Assembly (NCBI GenBank): GCA_963822615.1
Contig: CAWGIM010000006.1
Location: 1,054,001 to 1,118,000 of the forward strand
Length of the DNA: 64,000 nt
DNA from: Trebonia sp963822615
GTDB taxonomy: Bacteria; Actinomycetota; Actinomycetes; Streptosporangiales; Streptosporangiaceae
Direction of reading: 5' to 3'
The notes under the pieces are model-generated. The model did not search any database, was not told the DNA's origin, and saw nothing but the letters and a program-made list of their open reading frames with translations. The position numbers were made by a program, and so were the translations under genes. Shown here piece after piece: positions 45,301 to 52,918 of this stretch (its first letter is position 1; each line of letters starts with the position of its first letter).

Positions 45301-48300
45301 TGCAGGTTCCCGTCCAGGTAGAGGGACTGGCTGCCGCTCCCGGCCGCGAGCACCGCGTAGTGCCACTTGCCGTCGTTGACGGCGGCCGAGGAAACCGCGG
45401 TGCTGGTGTTGCCGTCGTAGAACTCGCCGTTGAGCTTGCCGTCGTTGCCGATGTAGAGCACTGGGTCGAAGGCGGACGGCGCGCTGCCGGTGACCGGCCC
45501 GGTTTCCTCGGAGTAGAGCACCTGGTTGGTGCCGGTGGTCTCGAACCACATGCCGACCGTGCCGGGGCTGTTGGAGGCGGTGTCGGCGGTCGGGATGCTG
45601 AGGAAGGCGTTGGTGCCGTCGAACCCGGCGACCTGCGAGTCGGTGAACGGGCCGGCGCCGGTCACGCCCTCGTTGGCGTTGGAGTAGACCGCGGGCTGCG
45701 CGCAGCCGCAGTAGTTCGCCGAGTCGTTGGCCCAGGTACCGCCGATGTCGTTGAGCCGCCAGTAGTCCTGCGGCTGGGCGTCGTAGACCGACCCGACGTA
45801 GACCTGGCTGGACCCGGAGACAGTGGGCGCCTGCGGCTGCCAGGTGCCGCCGTTGCTGTCGGTGTCGCTGGTCACCCGGCCGGTCAGCGGGTCGTAGCTG
45901 ACCTGGGCGGATCACGCTGCCCGAGGGCTGGGTCAGCTTGGTCAGCAGCGCCGCCGGGTGCGATCCGGCGGTGTACATGGCCTTCACCTCGGTCGCGGTC
46001 AGGTTCCTGGTCCAGAACCCGACGTCGGAGATGTCGCCGTGGAAGTACTCGGGGTAGGCGGTGGTCGAGCCCTGGTTCGTCTCGTCCGGCCAGCTATTGC
46101 CGATGTAGCCGGTGCCCACGTAGTTGTCGGCCATCCCGGCGGTGCTGATCGCGCCGGACAGCGGGCTGCCGACCTGGGCGCCGTCCAGGTACAGGGTCTG
46201 GCTGTTCCCGCTGGACGACAGGGTGACCAGGTGCCAGTTGCCGTCGTCGACCGCGGCCGGGGTGGTGATCGGGGCGGCGGTCCCGTTCCAGTACTCGGCG
46301 TTCAGCTTGCCGTCGGTGCCGATGTAGATCGTCGGCGCGTTGCGTCCGGTGGTCGAGCCGTTGAAGATCTGCTGGGCCTGGTAGGAGAACAACACCCCGT
46401 TCGGGCTGCTGGTTTTGAACCACAGGGATACCGACTGGTAATCGGCACCGGACACCAGCTTGGACGGCAGCACCACGTAGGAGGAGGTGCCGTTGAGGGT
46501 GGCCGCCTTAGCGGCCGAGCCGGGCAGCGGCCCGGCGTCGGTGCCCTGGGTCACCTGGTAGTAGGCGGCGACGTCGGAGCCCTCGTTGGCCAGCACCGAG
46601 CTGTTGGCCTGGGTGCCCGAGGTCTCATCCAGCCGCCAGTACGACTGCGGCCCCGAGTCGAGCACCGCGGACGGGTAGTCCGACCCGGCGGTGTAGGTGT
46701 AGGCGGTGCACACGGTGGCCGAGGCCGGCGGGCAGGCCGACGAAAGGCTGTCACCGGAGTAGCTGTAGCCCCAGGTCTGGGCGGTCGAGGAATTCCCGGC
46801 GGTGGCCGGGTTGGTCACGACCGAGGACACGTGGGAGTAGGCCGCGCCCGACGGGGTGGTCCAGTTGACCGTCAGCGTGCGGCCGGACGCCGCGGTGACC
46901 GTGGTGACCTGGCCCGAGCCGTTGTAGGTGAACGTCTCGGTGCGGCCGAGGGCGTCCTCGATCGAGGTGATCGCGTACACCCCGGTCCCGGCCGCCTGGG
47001 TGAACGTGTACACGGTGTCGTTCTTGTCAGTGAGGGTGAACCCGCCGGTGACCGAGGCCAGGGTCGCGAACCGGCCCGGCGGCGGGGAGTACGTCCCGTT
47101 GGCGTTGAGGCCGAAGGCGACCTCTTCCCCGTCGGGGTAGGTAACGACCTGCGTCGCCGTGCCGGCCCCGCCGCTCTCCCCCGGGCTGACCTTCATGTCG
47201 AGCACCGACGACCAGCCGGCCCCGAACGCCCCCGACAGCCGCGGGTCGGCGCTGTTGTAGTCGCGGACGATCTCCAGGGCCGGCCCGGCCGTGGCGACCT
47301 GCGCGTCGGTCGCTGACGTGGTCCAGTTCCCGGTCTGCGGGTTGAAGCCGGGCCCGGCCGGATTCTGGGCGAGCTGCGAGGTGACCAGCGGCTGCGGCAC
47401 CGGGGTGGAGAAGGAGTTGGCGGCCGGGGGAGGCGCGGAATAGCTGGCGCCGTCATACGCCTGCACGGTCCAGCCGTAGGTCTGTCCCCAGGACAGCAGG
47501 CCGGCCGGCACCGTCCAGTCCGGCGTCGCGATGTTGCCGGAGTTCGCGAGCTGGGTGCCGGAGGAGTTGTAGACGCTGAAGTTGTACTGCAGCGCGCTGA
47601 AAGGCCAGTTGTCGGCGTCGCTGCCGGAGGCCATCAGCTCGGGGGTGAGCGTCGGTGAGTTGTAGTTGTTGGCCGGGTACTGCGAGTTGACCTGCGGGGG
47701 GATGTCGGACGCGGTGGTGGAGTAGGTCAGCTGCAGGTACGGCCGACAGTCGCCGACGCAGTCGCCGCCCTGCGTGCCCGCGACGCTGCCGTCGTTGTAG
47801 GTGTCGAAGTACTTCCAGTAGTTCGCGTTACTCTGCGAGGTGACGACGGCGAAGCCCCAGTTGGAGCCCGAACCCGAGGTCCACTGGTTGAGCAGGCTGA
47901 CGCCGGCCGAGTTGAACGGCAGCGTCAGCCAGCCGCCCTTGCCCAGCAGCCCGGAGGTGTTGGCGCAGGCGTCGGCCGCGGCGGTGCCGGTCCACTGGGC
48001 GTCCAGGGTCCCGTAGGAGGGCCCGGGGTAGGTCAGCGACGTCGACGGCGACCAGGAGGAGGTGACCTGGTAGGCGCTGACCGACGCGGAGCTGGTGCAC
48101 TGGCTGGCATAGGCGTTGAACAGCTTCATCGACGCCGACGTGAGGTGGGCGTTGGGATAGCTGGTCCCGATCGCGGAGAAGCCCACCAGGCCGATGTCGC
48201 TGTAGGTGTTGCTGGTGGTGATCGTGCCCGACCGCATCAGCGTGGCGCCGCTGTTGTTGCCGGTCTGCGGGGTGCCGTTCTCGGCCTGGGTGAACGTCGT

Positions 48301-49458
48301 GCCCTGGGTGTCGAAGTTGACGGTCGGGTCAACGGTCACCGGGAAGACCCGGCCCGGGGCGTTCAGCCAGGCCGGGTCCAGGGTCATCTGCAGGGCGGGG
48401 GCGCCGTTGAGGGTGCCCAGCTGGTAGGTCAGCGTCGAGGACGCCTGCGCGCCCGGGTCGGCCAGGTTGACCGGGCCGGAGGTGGCGGTCGCGGGCGGGA
48501 TGTCACCGACGACCTTGCCCGAGGCGTCGGTCAGCTCCACCGTGTTGCCGTCGACTGAGGCGGTCAGCCCCTTCAGGGTCAGCGGGAACGTCCAGGTGGT
48601 GCCGGCCGTGGCCGAGTTCAGGATCAGCGACTCGCTCATCCCGTTGGGCAGCGCGGTCTCGGTCGCGTCGGTCGACGGCAGGATCCCGGGGTAGGTCACC
48701 GACGACCCGCTGGCGGTGGCGGCCACGTTGCCCGCGCCGGACAGCGCGAACGAGACCTGCTCGGAGCCGTCGGGGACGGCCACCGTGCTCAGCGTCTTGT
48801 CGCTGCCCGCGGCGGCGAAGCTCACCGTCAGCGCGTTCGCCTTGGCCTGCCAGCGGCCCGAGGTGCCCCGCACCAGGGTGTCGTCAAGCGGGGCCCATGA
48901 CCCCGACGCGGTCTGGTAGTTCACCGGGGTGGACCACACCTTGCGGGTGAGGGACCCGTCCGCGTTCTGGTAGGTGTCTGACTGCGCGGTGGTGTCGGCC
49001 GCCACCAGGGTGCTGGTCGCGGGGTCGAACCCGCGCGCCGCTCCCCCGGCCGTGAACGTGCCCTTGGCCGACCCGCCCGGGCCGTGCGCACCCGGCCAGG
49101 CCGGGAGCTGGCCCTTGCCGGCGCCCGCCGCGTGCCCGGTGGTGTGCTTCAGGCCGGCGGTCTGCGCCGCCGGTACCCGCTGCCTGACGCCGGCCGCGGT
49201 GCCTGCCTGCTGCACCGGGACGGTCGGGGCGGGTGAGCCGTTGCCGGTCACGAAGTCGGCCAGCCGGACCATCTCGGTCCGCACCGAGGAGGCCGACGGC
49301 ACGGCCAGGTGCTGCCCGGCCGCGCCCGACGGCCAGGCCAGCGGCACCGCCAGCGCCAGCACCCCGACCCCGGTCACCGTCCGGCGCAGCTGACGTCTCA
49401 CCAGACGCCGCAACCGCCCGGGCCGCTGCCCGTAACCCTTCCGCCCAGCCACGCGCAT
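39319..49458 (-). CDS. Giant secreted Rhs/YD-repeat polymorphic toxin
   Basis: ATG 49458 with GGGAGCGG upstream gives about 3380 residues. Order: twin-Arg-rich signal region (RRTVTGVGVLALAVPLAWPS), DNRLRE-like beta domain (about 47.6-48.6 kb), YD repeats, LamG1 (about 46.7-45.96 kb), LamG2 (45.8-45.1 kb), more YD repeats, LamG3 (43.5-42.95 kb), Rhs core end NPFAYAADNPLEGMDPSG (40.35 kb), Ala/Lys linker, then a toxin of about 100 residues (VIGHIGDYEKLAAELGARSF to ALIPNGYRGP). No Hint domain. Two opposing 1-nt indels near 45906 and 45235 put LamG2 out of frame while the ends stay in frame. Confidence 0.88.
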   Translation of the reverse strand: MRVAGRKGYGQRPGRLRRLVRRQLRRTVTGVGVLALAVPLAWPSGAAGQHLAVPSASSVRTEMVRLADFVTGNGSPAPTVPVQQAGTAAGVRQRVPAAQTAGLKHTTGHAAGAGKGQLPAWPGAHGPGGSAKGTFTAGGAARGFDPATSTLVAADTTAQSDTYQNADGSLTRKVWSTPVNYQTASGSWAPLDDTLVRGTSGRWQAKANALTVSFAAAGSDKTLSTVAVPDGSEQVSFALSGAGNVAATASGSSVTYPGILPSTDATETALPNGMSESLILNSATAGTTWTFPLTLKGLTASVDGNTVELTDASGKVVGDIPPATATSGPVNLADPGAQASSTLTYQLGTLNGAPALQMTLDPAWLNAPGRVFPVTVDPTVNFDTQGTTFTQAENGTPQTGNNSGATLMRSGTITTSNTYSDIGLVGFSAIGTSYPNAHLTSASMKLFNAYASQCTSSASVSAYQVTSSWSPSTSLTYPGPSYGTLDAQWTGTAAADACANTSGLLGKGGWLTLPFNSAGVSLLNQWTSGSGSNWGFAVVTSQSNANYWKYFDTYNDGSVAGTQGGDCVGDCRPYLQLTYSTTASDIPPQVNSQYPANNYNSPTLTPELMASGSDADNWPFSALQYNFSVYNSSGTQLANSGNIATPDWTVPAGLLSWGQTYGWTVQAYDGASYSAPPPAANSFSTPVPQPLVTSQLAQNPAGPGFNPQTGNWTTSATDAQVATAGPALEIVRDYNSADPRLSGAFGAGWSSVLDMKVSPGESGGAGTATQVVTYPDGEEVAFGLNANGTYSPPPGRFATLASVTGGFTLTDKNDTVYTFTQAAGTGVYAITSIEDALGRTETFTYNGSGQVTTVTAASGRTLTVNWTTPSGAAYSHVSSVVTNPATAGNSSTAQTWGYSYSGDSLSSACPPASATVCTAYTYTAGSDYPSAVLDSGPQSYWRLDETSGTQANSSVLANEGSDVAAYYQVTQGTDAGPLPGSAAKAATLNGTSSYVVLPSKLVSGADYQSVSLWFKTSSPNGVLFSYQAQQIFNGSTTGRNAPTIYIGTDGKLNAEYWNGTAAPITTPAAVDDGNWHLVTLSSSGNSQTLYLDGAQVGSPLSGAISTAGMADNYVGTGYIGNSWPDETNQGSTTAYPEYFHGDISDVGFWTRNLTATEVKAMYTAGSHPAALLTKLTQPSGSVIRPGQLRPADRPGDQRHRQQRRHLAAAGAHCLRVQPGLRRVGLRRPAAGLLAAQRHRRYLGQRLGELLRLRAARGLLQRQRGRDRRRPVHRLAGRRVRRHQRLPQHPDRRHRLQQPRHGRHVVRDHRHQPGALLRGNRAGHRQRAVRLRPSALHRQRRQAQRRVLRRQHQHRGFLGRRQRRQVALRGARGRERQPVPLPGREPAGHHLRQPQHRGLDQRRGRAGFLGGSWPDTGSSTVTAKYFNGDLAELAWYPYQLAAWQVSYQWNAAQQAKGLTPVQTSTVTDPLGKTLTYTYDLLNGGRELSQTDADGGTTSYGYDSAGFQDSVTDPDGHQVLTGHDPRGNVVSKTTCQNQSAGQCSTSYWTYWPDDTSAQLTTADPRNDMVQTASDGRSASSSDTTYQTSYAYNAAGEVTGVTTPPVTGFPSGRTTSYTYTDGTTSTGGYQGAVPPKGLPYQETTPGGAVTTTLYYANGDAAQVTDPDGQRTVYTYDGLGRKISEVAYSDTYPSGLTTSYTYDANGDLATETDPAVADAVTGATHTAKTTTTYDADGDVLTQVTADLTGGDASRTVTKAYNGYDQLITQTDAAGAVTHYTYDPYGNLATETDPDGNVTQYGYDYEGHLTSTTLQNYTGSPPGSQTAANLVEEARTYDPAGRLATVTDAMGRATHYSYTDNDLLAGIDVTPGPTDWSQDFTTEWYSYDGAGNKTEEWSNNGETDTTYSVDAADRETGEVLDPSGLDRTTAIAYTPDDKPSSVTQSGSGSATRTTSYTYDPAGNVLTQSVTDPGSGGPVAWYNLSQSSGTAVPDWITGGQPATASGVTWDSSEGTFSGTSGSQVTTNGPVLDTTGSFTVAGWVNLAVNNLGHLQAVASQAAGTANGFTLGFDQASGDWQFGRSLTDTASPSVAAANSSAAAATGTWTFLAGTYNGSTGTMSLYVNGTSSGSATDPTPVAAHGAFTIGSAKTGGAQGDWFDGQAADIQVYPRALSAAEVQTLYGTSNDITTSTLTTSWTRDQRGLPTAMTNPDGAVTDYTYDQAGQLTSTTAPTEVTQVYGGSLVSAHPVTLTGYNTFGETTETKDPVGDITSYGYDGDGRQVSRTLPAYTPPGGSQLTPIDTTAYDGDGRTTATTDGLNYTTHYTYDQLGDQVTETDPDNSVTTTAYDNDGEPLSVTSPTGAVSQTTYDYLGRQQTSTQIERYTGSGTTAYTAHYSYGDTDGAGGGGGWLSQVTSPDGVSTSYTYNPAQQKTTVTDGAGDATSYAYDALGEQTKVTYPDGTATATGYDGAGNPVSTTSLSSSGSTLASTAVAYDGEGDQLSSTDAAGNNTTFTYNLAGLVTQEVQPVTATSAISTSFGYDAAGNQTLYTDGKGSQWWDTFNSWGLEESRVEPYTTAYTTAANSTFTTAYDADQRPVTLTEPGAVTVTSTYNNVGELTGQSGSGADAPTATRTFGYDTAGNLTSAATSNTLGTGSNATSETFTYNDRSEVLTASGSAGSTTIGYNGDGQTASVADAAGTTSYTYDSAGRLATLANPVTGTTATYSYNPDSLVSGISYGSGNDTQSFGYDGMRRLTSDTLKTSSGTSVASIAYGYNADSQITSENTTGLAGAAANTYTYDQAGRLTSWNNGTTNTAYGYDADSNLTTSGSKTYTYDARDEMTGDGTGTYAYTARGTPVSEPGPSGTTLATTFDAYGDQATAGARAYGYDALGRLTGDTLSGSGYAFSYVGSSGAMASDGSSTYAWDPSGSVLAGTGTVGGGTSGSLALTDIHDNLIGQFTAASTTLPASKAYDPWGNAVAGSVSGLLGYQSAWSDGATAKDLMGARWYDPSAGDFTSADSVQVDPVPDSAAGNPFAYAADNPLEGMDPSGHMVVGLPGDEKTPAETARVISSSQQASVAAGTLRQEQAKAKALAAAAAKNKSAAAIKAAAAAAAAAKSAAAKLQVANAAKAAAAKAQVAAAKVADARAVAAAQKAAALSTRTAKQKQLDQQADARGPVDGSSSSKGGSSVCPHLATNCQACQSADATNCYNLNLNLNKDFFAGSSKSSDSGSDGIQCKLVWTDDSYSEACGSNVRASADEGSSSGDGSGDGESSGLPPVGGGSNGPTPRVIGHIGDYEKLAAELGARSFDIPDDKLASMTEEELWEADLKFLDRGAAVGAKFILGTPLNQARAGSLYLDEIDYLEQEHGYEYNSARNALIPNGYRGP

Positions 49459-49710
49459 TCCCGCTCCCAGCCGAACGCAGGGGCTATCGAAAGCTGTAGA
49501 TGCCTTGAGAGAACCCTGCAAGTTTCCTATGTGTCTTCAAACGCAGCAAAGATTCGCATAAGCCACAAGAAACCCGCAACAGGCAATCGATAACAGGTAG
49601 ATAGCGCACGGAAACTTACCTAAATCTGAACTTTTTCTCACAACCCGGGCCACCCGGGCATGGCAAAGCCGCCGGACGCCCGGTGCGGGCGGCCGGCTTC
49701 GGTACGGCCG
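49459..49710. other. Divergence region between Rhs and the BMP-like gene, AT-richer
   Basis: 49500-49640 is one of the most AT-rich stretches in the window and should hold the Rhs promoter. No riboswitch or operator could be recognised. Confidence 0.4.
49671..49697 (-). terminator. Terminator of the BMP-like gene
   Basis: Arms of 12 nt pair at 11 positions (49671-49682 with 49686-49697) around a 3-nt loop, 13 bases past the stop at 49711 on the minus strand. No T-run. Confidence 0.6.
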
Positions 49711-50253
49711 TCAGCCGCCGGCCGCGTGCACGCCGGCCTCAACCGCCGACGCCACCGCGGCCGGCAGCCCCGACGGGGTGAAGGCGAGCACGGTCACGTT
49801 GGGCAGGTTGCCGGCCGCGGGGCCGGCCACCACGAACCGGACGGCGGTGAAGCGGCTCGCCTCGGCCAGCGCGGCCGCCCGCTCCGGTGCTCCCGTCGCC
49901 ACCACCACCTTGCACCCCTGCACCAGCAGCGACCCGGCGAACGGCTCGGCCGCCGCCTCGGTGGCGGGCCCGGCGGCGGCCAGGTACGACACCCGGGCGG
50001 TGGTGGCCTGGGACGCCTGCTGCATCCCGGCCCAGAACTGGGCGGCGGTGGGGTCGGTCAGCCCTTGTCCCCCGGTCAGCAGGCACGCGTCCACGTTCTC
50101 GTAGACCCGGGCCTTGGTCTGCGCGGCCGGCAGGGCCGGCCCGCCCGATGCCGACCACGGCAGCGGCGCACCCGACAGCGCCAGCCCGATACCGGACCCG
50201 ACCGCCGCCGCGCACAGCCCTAGCAGCACCAGGCGACCCTGCGACCGCTTCAC
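49711..50253 (-). CDS. Membrane-anchored BMP/PnrA-like protein
   Basis: About 180 residues from GTG 50253; the frame is open to ATG 50334. One N-terminal membrane segment (LVLLGLCAAAVGSGIGLALS) leads to an extracytoplasmic domain: DACLLTGGQGLTDPTAAQFW, SLLVQGCKVVVATG and VRFVVAG. This is the pattern of basic-membrane-protein (PnrA-like) ligand-binding domains, in shortened form. Divergent from the GT-C-type gene at 50415. Ligand unknown; nucleosides are bound by well-studied relatives. Confidence 0.65.
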   Translation of the reverse strand: MKRSQGRLVLLGLCAAAVGSGIGLALSGAPLPWSASGGPALPAAQTKARVYENVDACLLTGGQGLTDPTAAQFWAGMQQASQATTARVSYLAAAGPATEAAAEPFAGSLLVQGCKVVVATGAPERAAALAEASRFTAVRFVVAGPAAGNLPNVTVLAFTPSGLPAAVASAVEAGVHAAGG

Positions 50254-50414
50254 CAATGCCCCGCTCTCTGCTCGCCGCCGCGATGAGCGCGGGGCATTCC
50301 CAAGGAAACCGTCACCATCCAAAAACTTCGGCACACAATCTCACGCGGTGGTCAACCGTCGCAACACTTCGTTTCACCCCGGTAGTCATGATTCGGATCG
50401 CTACTGTGTGGCCC

Positions 50415-52754
50415 ATGCCGCTACGTCCCCTTTTCCCGGTCAGCCGCGGACGGGCCGATGACGACAGTGACGCGGCCGCCGAGCCGACTGCCCGGCCCGC
50501 CCTGGCGGCCCGTCTCGCCGCCTTCGCGCCGCGGCCGCGGGTGCCCGGCCAGGCCTTCGCCGCCGTGACGGCCGGGCCGGCCCTGCTGGCCGTGGCGTGG
50601 CTGGTCCCGGGGACCGGGATGCTGCTGGCCGGGCGGCTGCTGCCGCTGCCGATGGTGCTCGTCTTCGCGCCGCTGGCGGTCACCCTGTGCTATTCCACGA
50701 TGGGGAAGCTGCCGGCCCGGTGGCCGCGGTTCCGCGGGCCGGAGCCGGCTGCCGCCAGCCGGAGCCAAGCCGGGCCCGTCCTCGCGCTGCTGGCCATGGT
50801 CGTGATCGCGGCCGGCTTCGGGATCTGGCAGGCGGCCTTCCGGTCCGAGCAGGTCTTCGTGACCAGCGATCCGGGCGTCTACCTGCAGTACGGGTACTGG
50901 ATCGCCGAGCACGGGGCGGCGCGGATCCCGACCTCGGCCGCCGCGTTCGGCGGGGCCCAGGGGCTGGATTTCGCCAGCCAGGGATTCACCGTGTCGGGCG
51001 GCTCGCTCACGCCCGCCTTCCTGCCCGGGCTGCCGCTGGTCCTGGCGGGCGGAACGTGGCTGGGCGGGCTGGGCGGCGCGCTGCTGATGCCGGCCGTCAT
51101 CGGCGGCTGCGCCGTGCTCTCGTTCGGCGGCCTGGTGGGACGGCTGTGCGGGCCGTGGTGGGCGGTAGCCGGGGAACTGGTGCTGGCAGCGGGCCTGCCG
51201 GAGGTGTACACGGCGCGCGCCCCGTTCAGCGAGCCCCTCGTGCAGGTACTGCTGTTCGGCGGGCTGTCCCTGTTCATCGACTCGCTGGTCACCCGGCGGC
51301 GCGCCCTGGCCGGGCTGGGCGGGCTCGCGCTCGGGCTGACCGTGCTGGCCTCCATCGCGTCGGTCGCCGTGCTGCTGCCCGCCTTCCCGGTGCTGGCGCT
51401 GCTGCTCGCGGCGCGGCGGCCCCAGGCCGCCCCGTGCGCGGCCGGCCTGGCCGCCGGCATCGGGACCGGGCTGGTCACCGCGCTGGTGCTCGCCCGGCCC
51501 TACCTGTCGGCGGTGTCGGCCCCGCTGCACCTGATCGGGCAGTGCGTGTTCGGCTGCTACGCGGTGTCGGCGCTGGTCCTGCTGCTGGCCTCGCCCGCCG
51601 TCCGGGCACGGGCGCGGCGCATCGGCCGCTACCAGGTGCGGGTCATCGGGTTCCGGGGACAGCTGCACCGGCTGCCGTCGCTGGCCGGCCTGGCCCAGTG
51701 GCTGGCCCTGGTGCTGCCGGCGGCGGTGCTGGCCGGGCTGGCCGAACGGCCGCTGCTGCAGACCGTCCGCGGGCAGGCAAACCCGGCCATGATCCGGGCG
51801 GTCGCGGCACTGCAGCGCAGCCAGGGACTGCCGGCCGACGGGCTGCGCCAGTACTACGAGTCGAGCGGCCACTGGGTGCTGTGGTACCTCGGGGCACCGG
51901 CCCTGCTGCTCGCCTGCGCCGGGGCGGCCGTGCTCGCACGCCGGTCAGTGGAGGCATGCTTCCGGAGTCATCCCCGTGCCCCCGCCGACCTGGTCCCGGC
52001 CTCACTGGTGGGACTGTGGGGGCTCCCGCTCGCGATCGTCGCCTGGTCGGTGCTGACCGTGCTGTGGAATCCGTTCGTGGTCCCCTGGCAGCCGATGGCG
52101 TCGCACCGGCTGGCGCCGGTGGTGCTGCCCGGGATCGTGCTGCTCGGGCTGGGCGCGTCATCGGGGCTGGTGTCGCGGGCCGCGGCATTCGGCGCCGCAC
52201 CGGCCGCCCGCGCGGTGGTCGGGACCTGCTGCGTGCTCGCGCTGGCGCTGCCGCCGCTGGTGACAACGCTGAACCCGGGACGGCCGGACTCGTCCGCCCG
52301 GTCGAGCGCGGCGGTGCTTGACCGCCGCGTGCAGCTGCGCGGAGTGGGCGCGTCAGCGACCTACGGGGGCTCGCTCGCCGCCGCCGCCGCGCTGTGCGCG
52401 GCCATCGGGCCGTCGGCCAGCGTCCTGGTCACCGACCAGTCCACCGCGACGACGTTCGCCCCCGTGGTCCGCGGGCTGTGCGGGACGCCGGCCGCGGCGG
52501 TAGCCCCCGGGCCGTCGGCGGCGGCCACCGTGGCCGTCCTCGAGCAGGCGGTGCGCGCGGTCGAGCGGGCCGGGCGGCGGCCAGTCGTGCTCGGCCCGAC
52601 CCGGGCGTCGGTGTCCGGACTGGGATCCGCGCCGCGGCAGGCCGTCTCGCTCCGGACCGCGGGTGACGCCGAGTCGCTGACCGGGGCCCCGACCGGCACC
52701 TGGCCGGTCACGTACACGGCCTGGCTGACCTTCCCGGCCGGCGCCGGAGGCTAA
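50415..52754 (+). CDS. Polytopic membrane protein, GT-C (GT39/ArnT-like) fold
   Basis: 779 residues from ATG 50415 (ATG 50385 also possible), with 12 or more hydrophobic segments. The first extracytoplasmic loop contains VTSDPGVYLQYGYWIAEHGA, matching the acidic DP(G/N)xY loop motif of GT-C glycosyltransferases. The C-terminal 150 residues form an outside domain (SATYGGSLAAAAALC, SVLVTDQSTATTF). It probably transfers a sugar from a lipid carrier to a surface polymer or protein, fitting the Ser/Thr-rich surface proteins encoded next. Confidence 0.72.
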   Translation: MPLRPLFPVSRGRADDDSDAAAEPTARPALAARLAAFAPRPRVPGQAFAAVTAGPALLAVAWLVPGTGMLLAGRLLPLPMVLVFAPLAVTLCYSTMGKLPARWPRFRGPEPAAASRSQAGPVLALLAMVVIAAGFGIWQAAFRSEQVFVTSDPGVYLQYGYWIAEHGAARIPTSAAAFGGAQGLDFASQGFTVSGGSLTPAFLPGLPLVLAGGTWLGGLGGALLMPAVIGGCAVLSFGGLVGRLCGPWWAVAGELVLAAGLPEVYTARAPFSEPLVQVLLFGGLSLFIDSLVTRRRALAGLGGLALGLTVLASIASVAVLLPAFPVLALLLAARRPQAAPCAAGLAAGIGTGLVTALVLARPYLSAVSAPLHLIGQCVFGCYAVSALVLLLASPAVRARARRIGRYQVRVIGFRGQLHRLPSLAGLAQWLALVLPAAVLAGLAERPLLQTVRGQANPAMIRAVAALQRSQGLPADGLRQYYESSGHWVLWYLGAPALLLACAGAAVLARRSVEACFRSHPRAPADLVPASLVGLWGLPLAIVAWSVLTVLWNPFVVPWQPMASHRLAPVVLPGIVLLGLGASSGLVSRAAAFGAAPAARAVVGTCCVLALALPPLVTTLNPGRPDSSARSSAAVLDRRVQLRGVGASATYGGSLAAAAALCAAIGPSASVLVTDQSTATTFAPVVRGLCGTPAAAVAPGPSAAATVAVLEQAVRAVERAGRRPVVLGPTRASVSGLGSAPRQAVSLRTAGDAESLTGAPTGTWPVTYTAWLTFPAGAGG

Positions 52755-52918
52755 CCGCGGCATCGGTTCCAACAAAATTGGTAACAAATTCACCGCGAAG
52801 CGCACCTTATGCACCACTAACGGCCTAGGCTCCGGAACCGGTTGTCTCAGAAGTTTTATTAAGCGACTGCACACCATTCCTTAAACATTGATGCCGGGCA
52901 ATCTAGTCGAGGACACGA

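Noticed and set aside
49500..49640. Riboswitch or structured leader before the giant Rhs gene
   Set aside because: The region is AT-rich, but I could not find paired elements or a known conserved core; it is more simply a promoter region.
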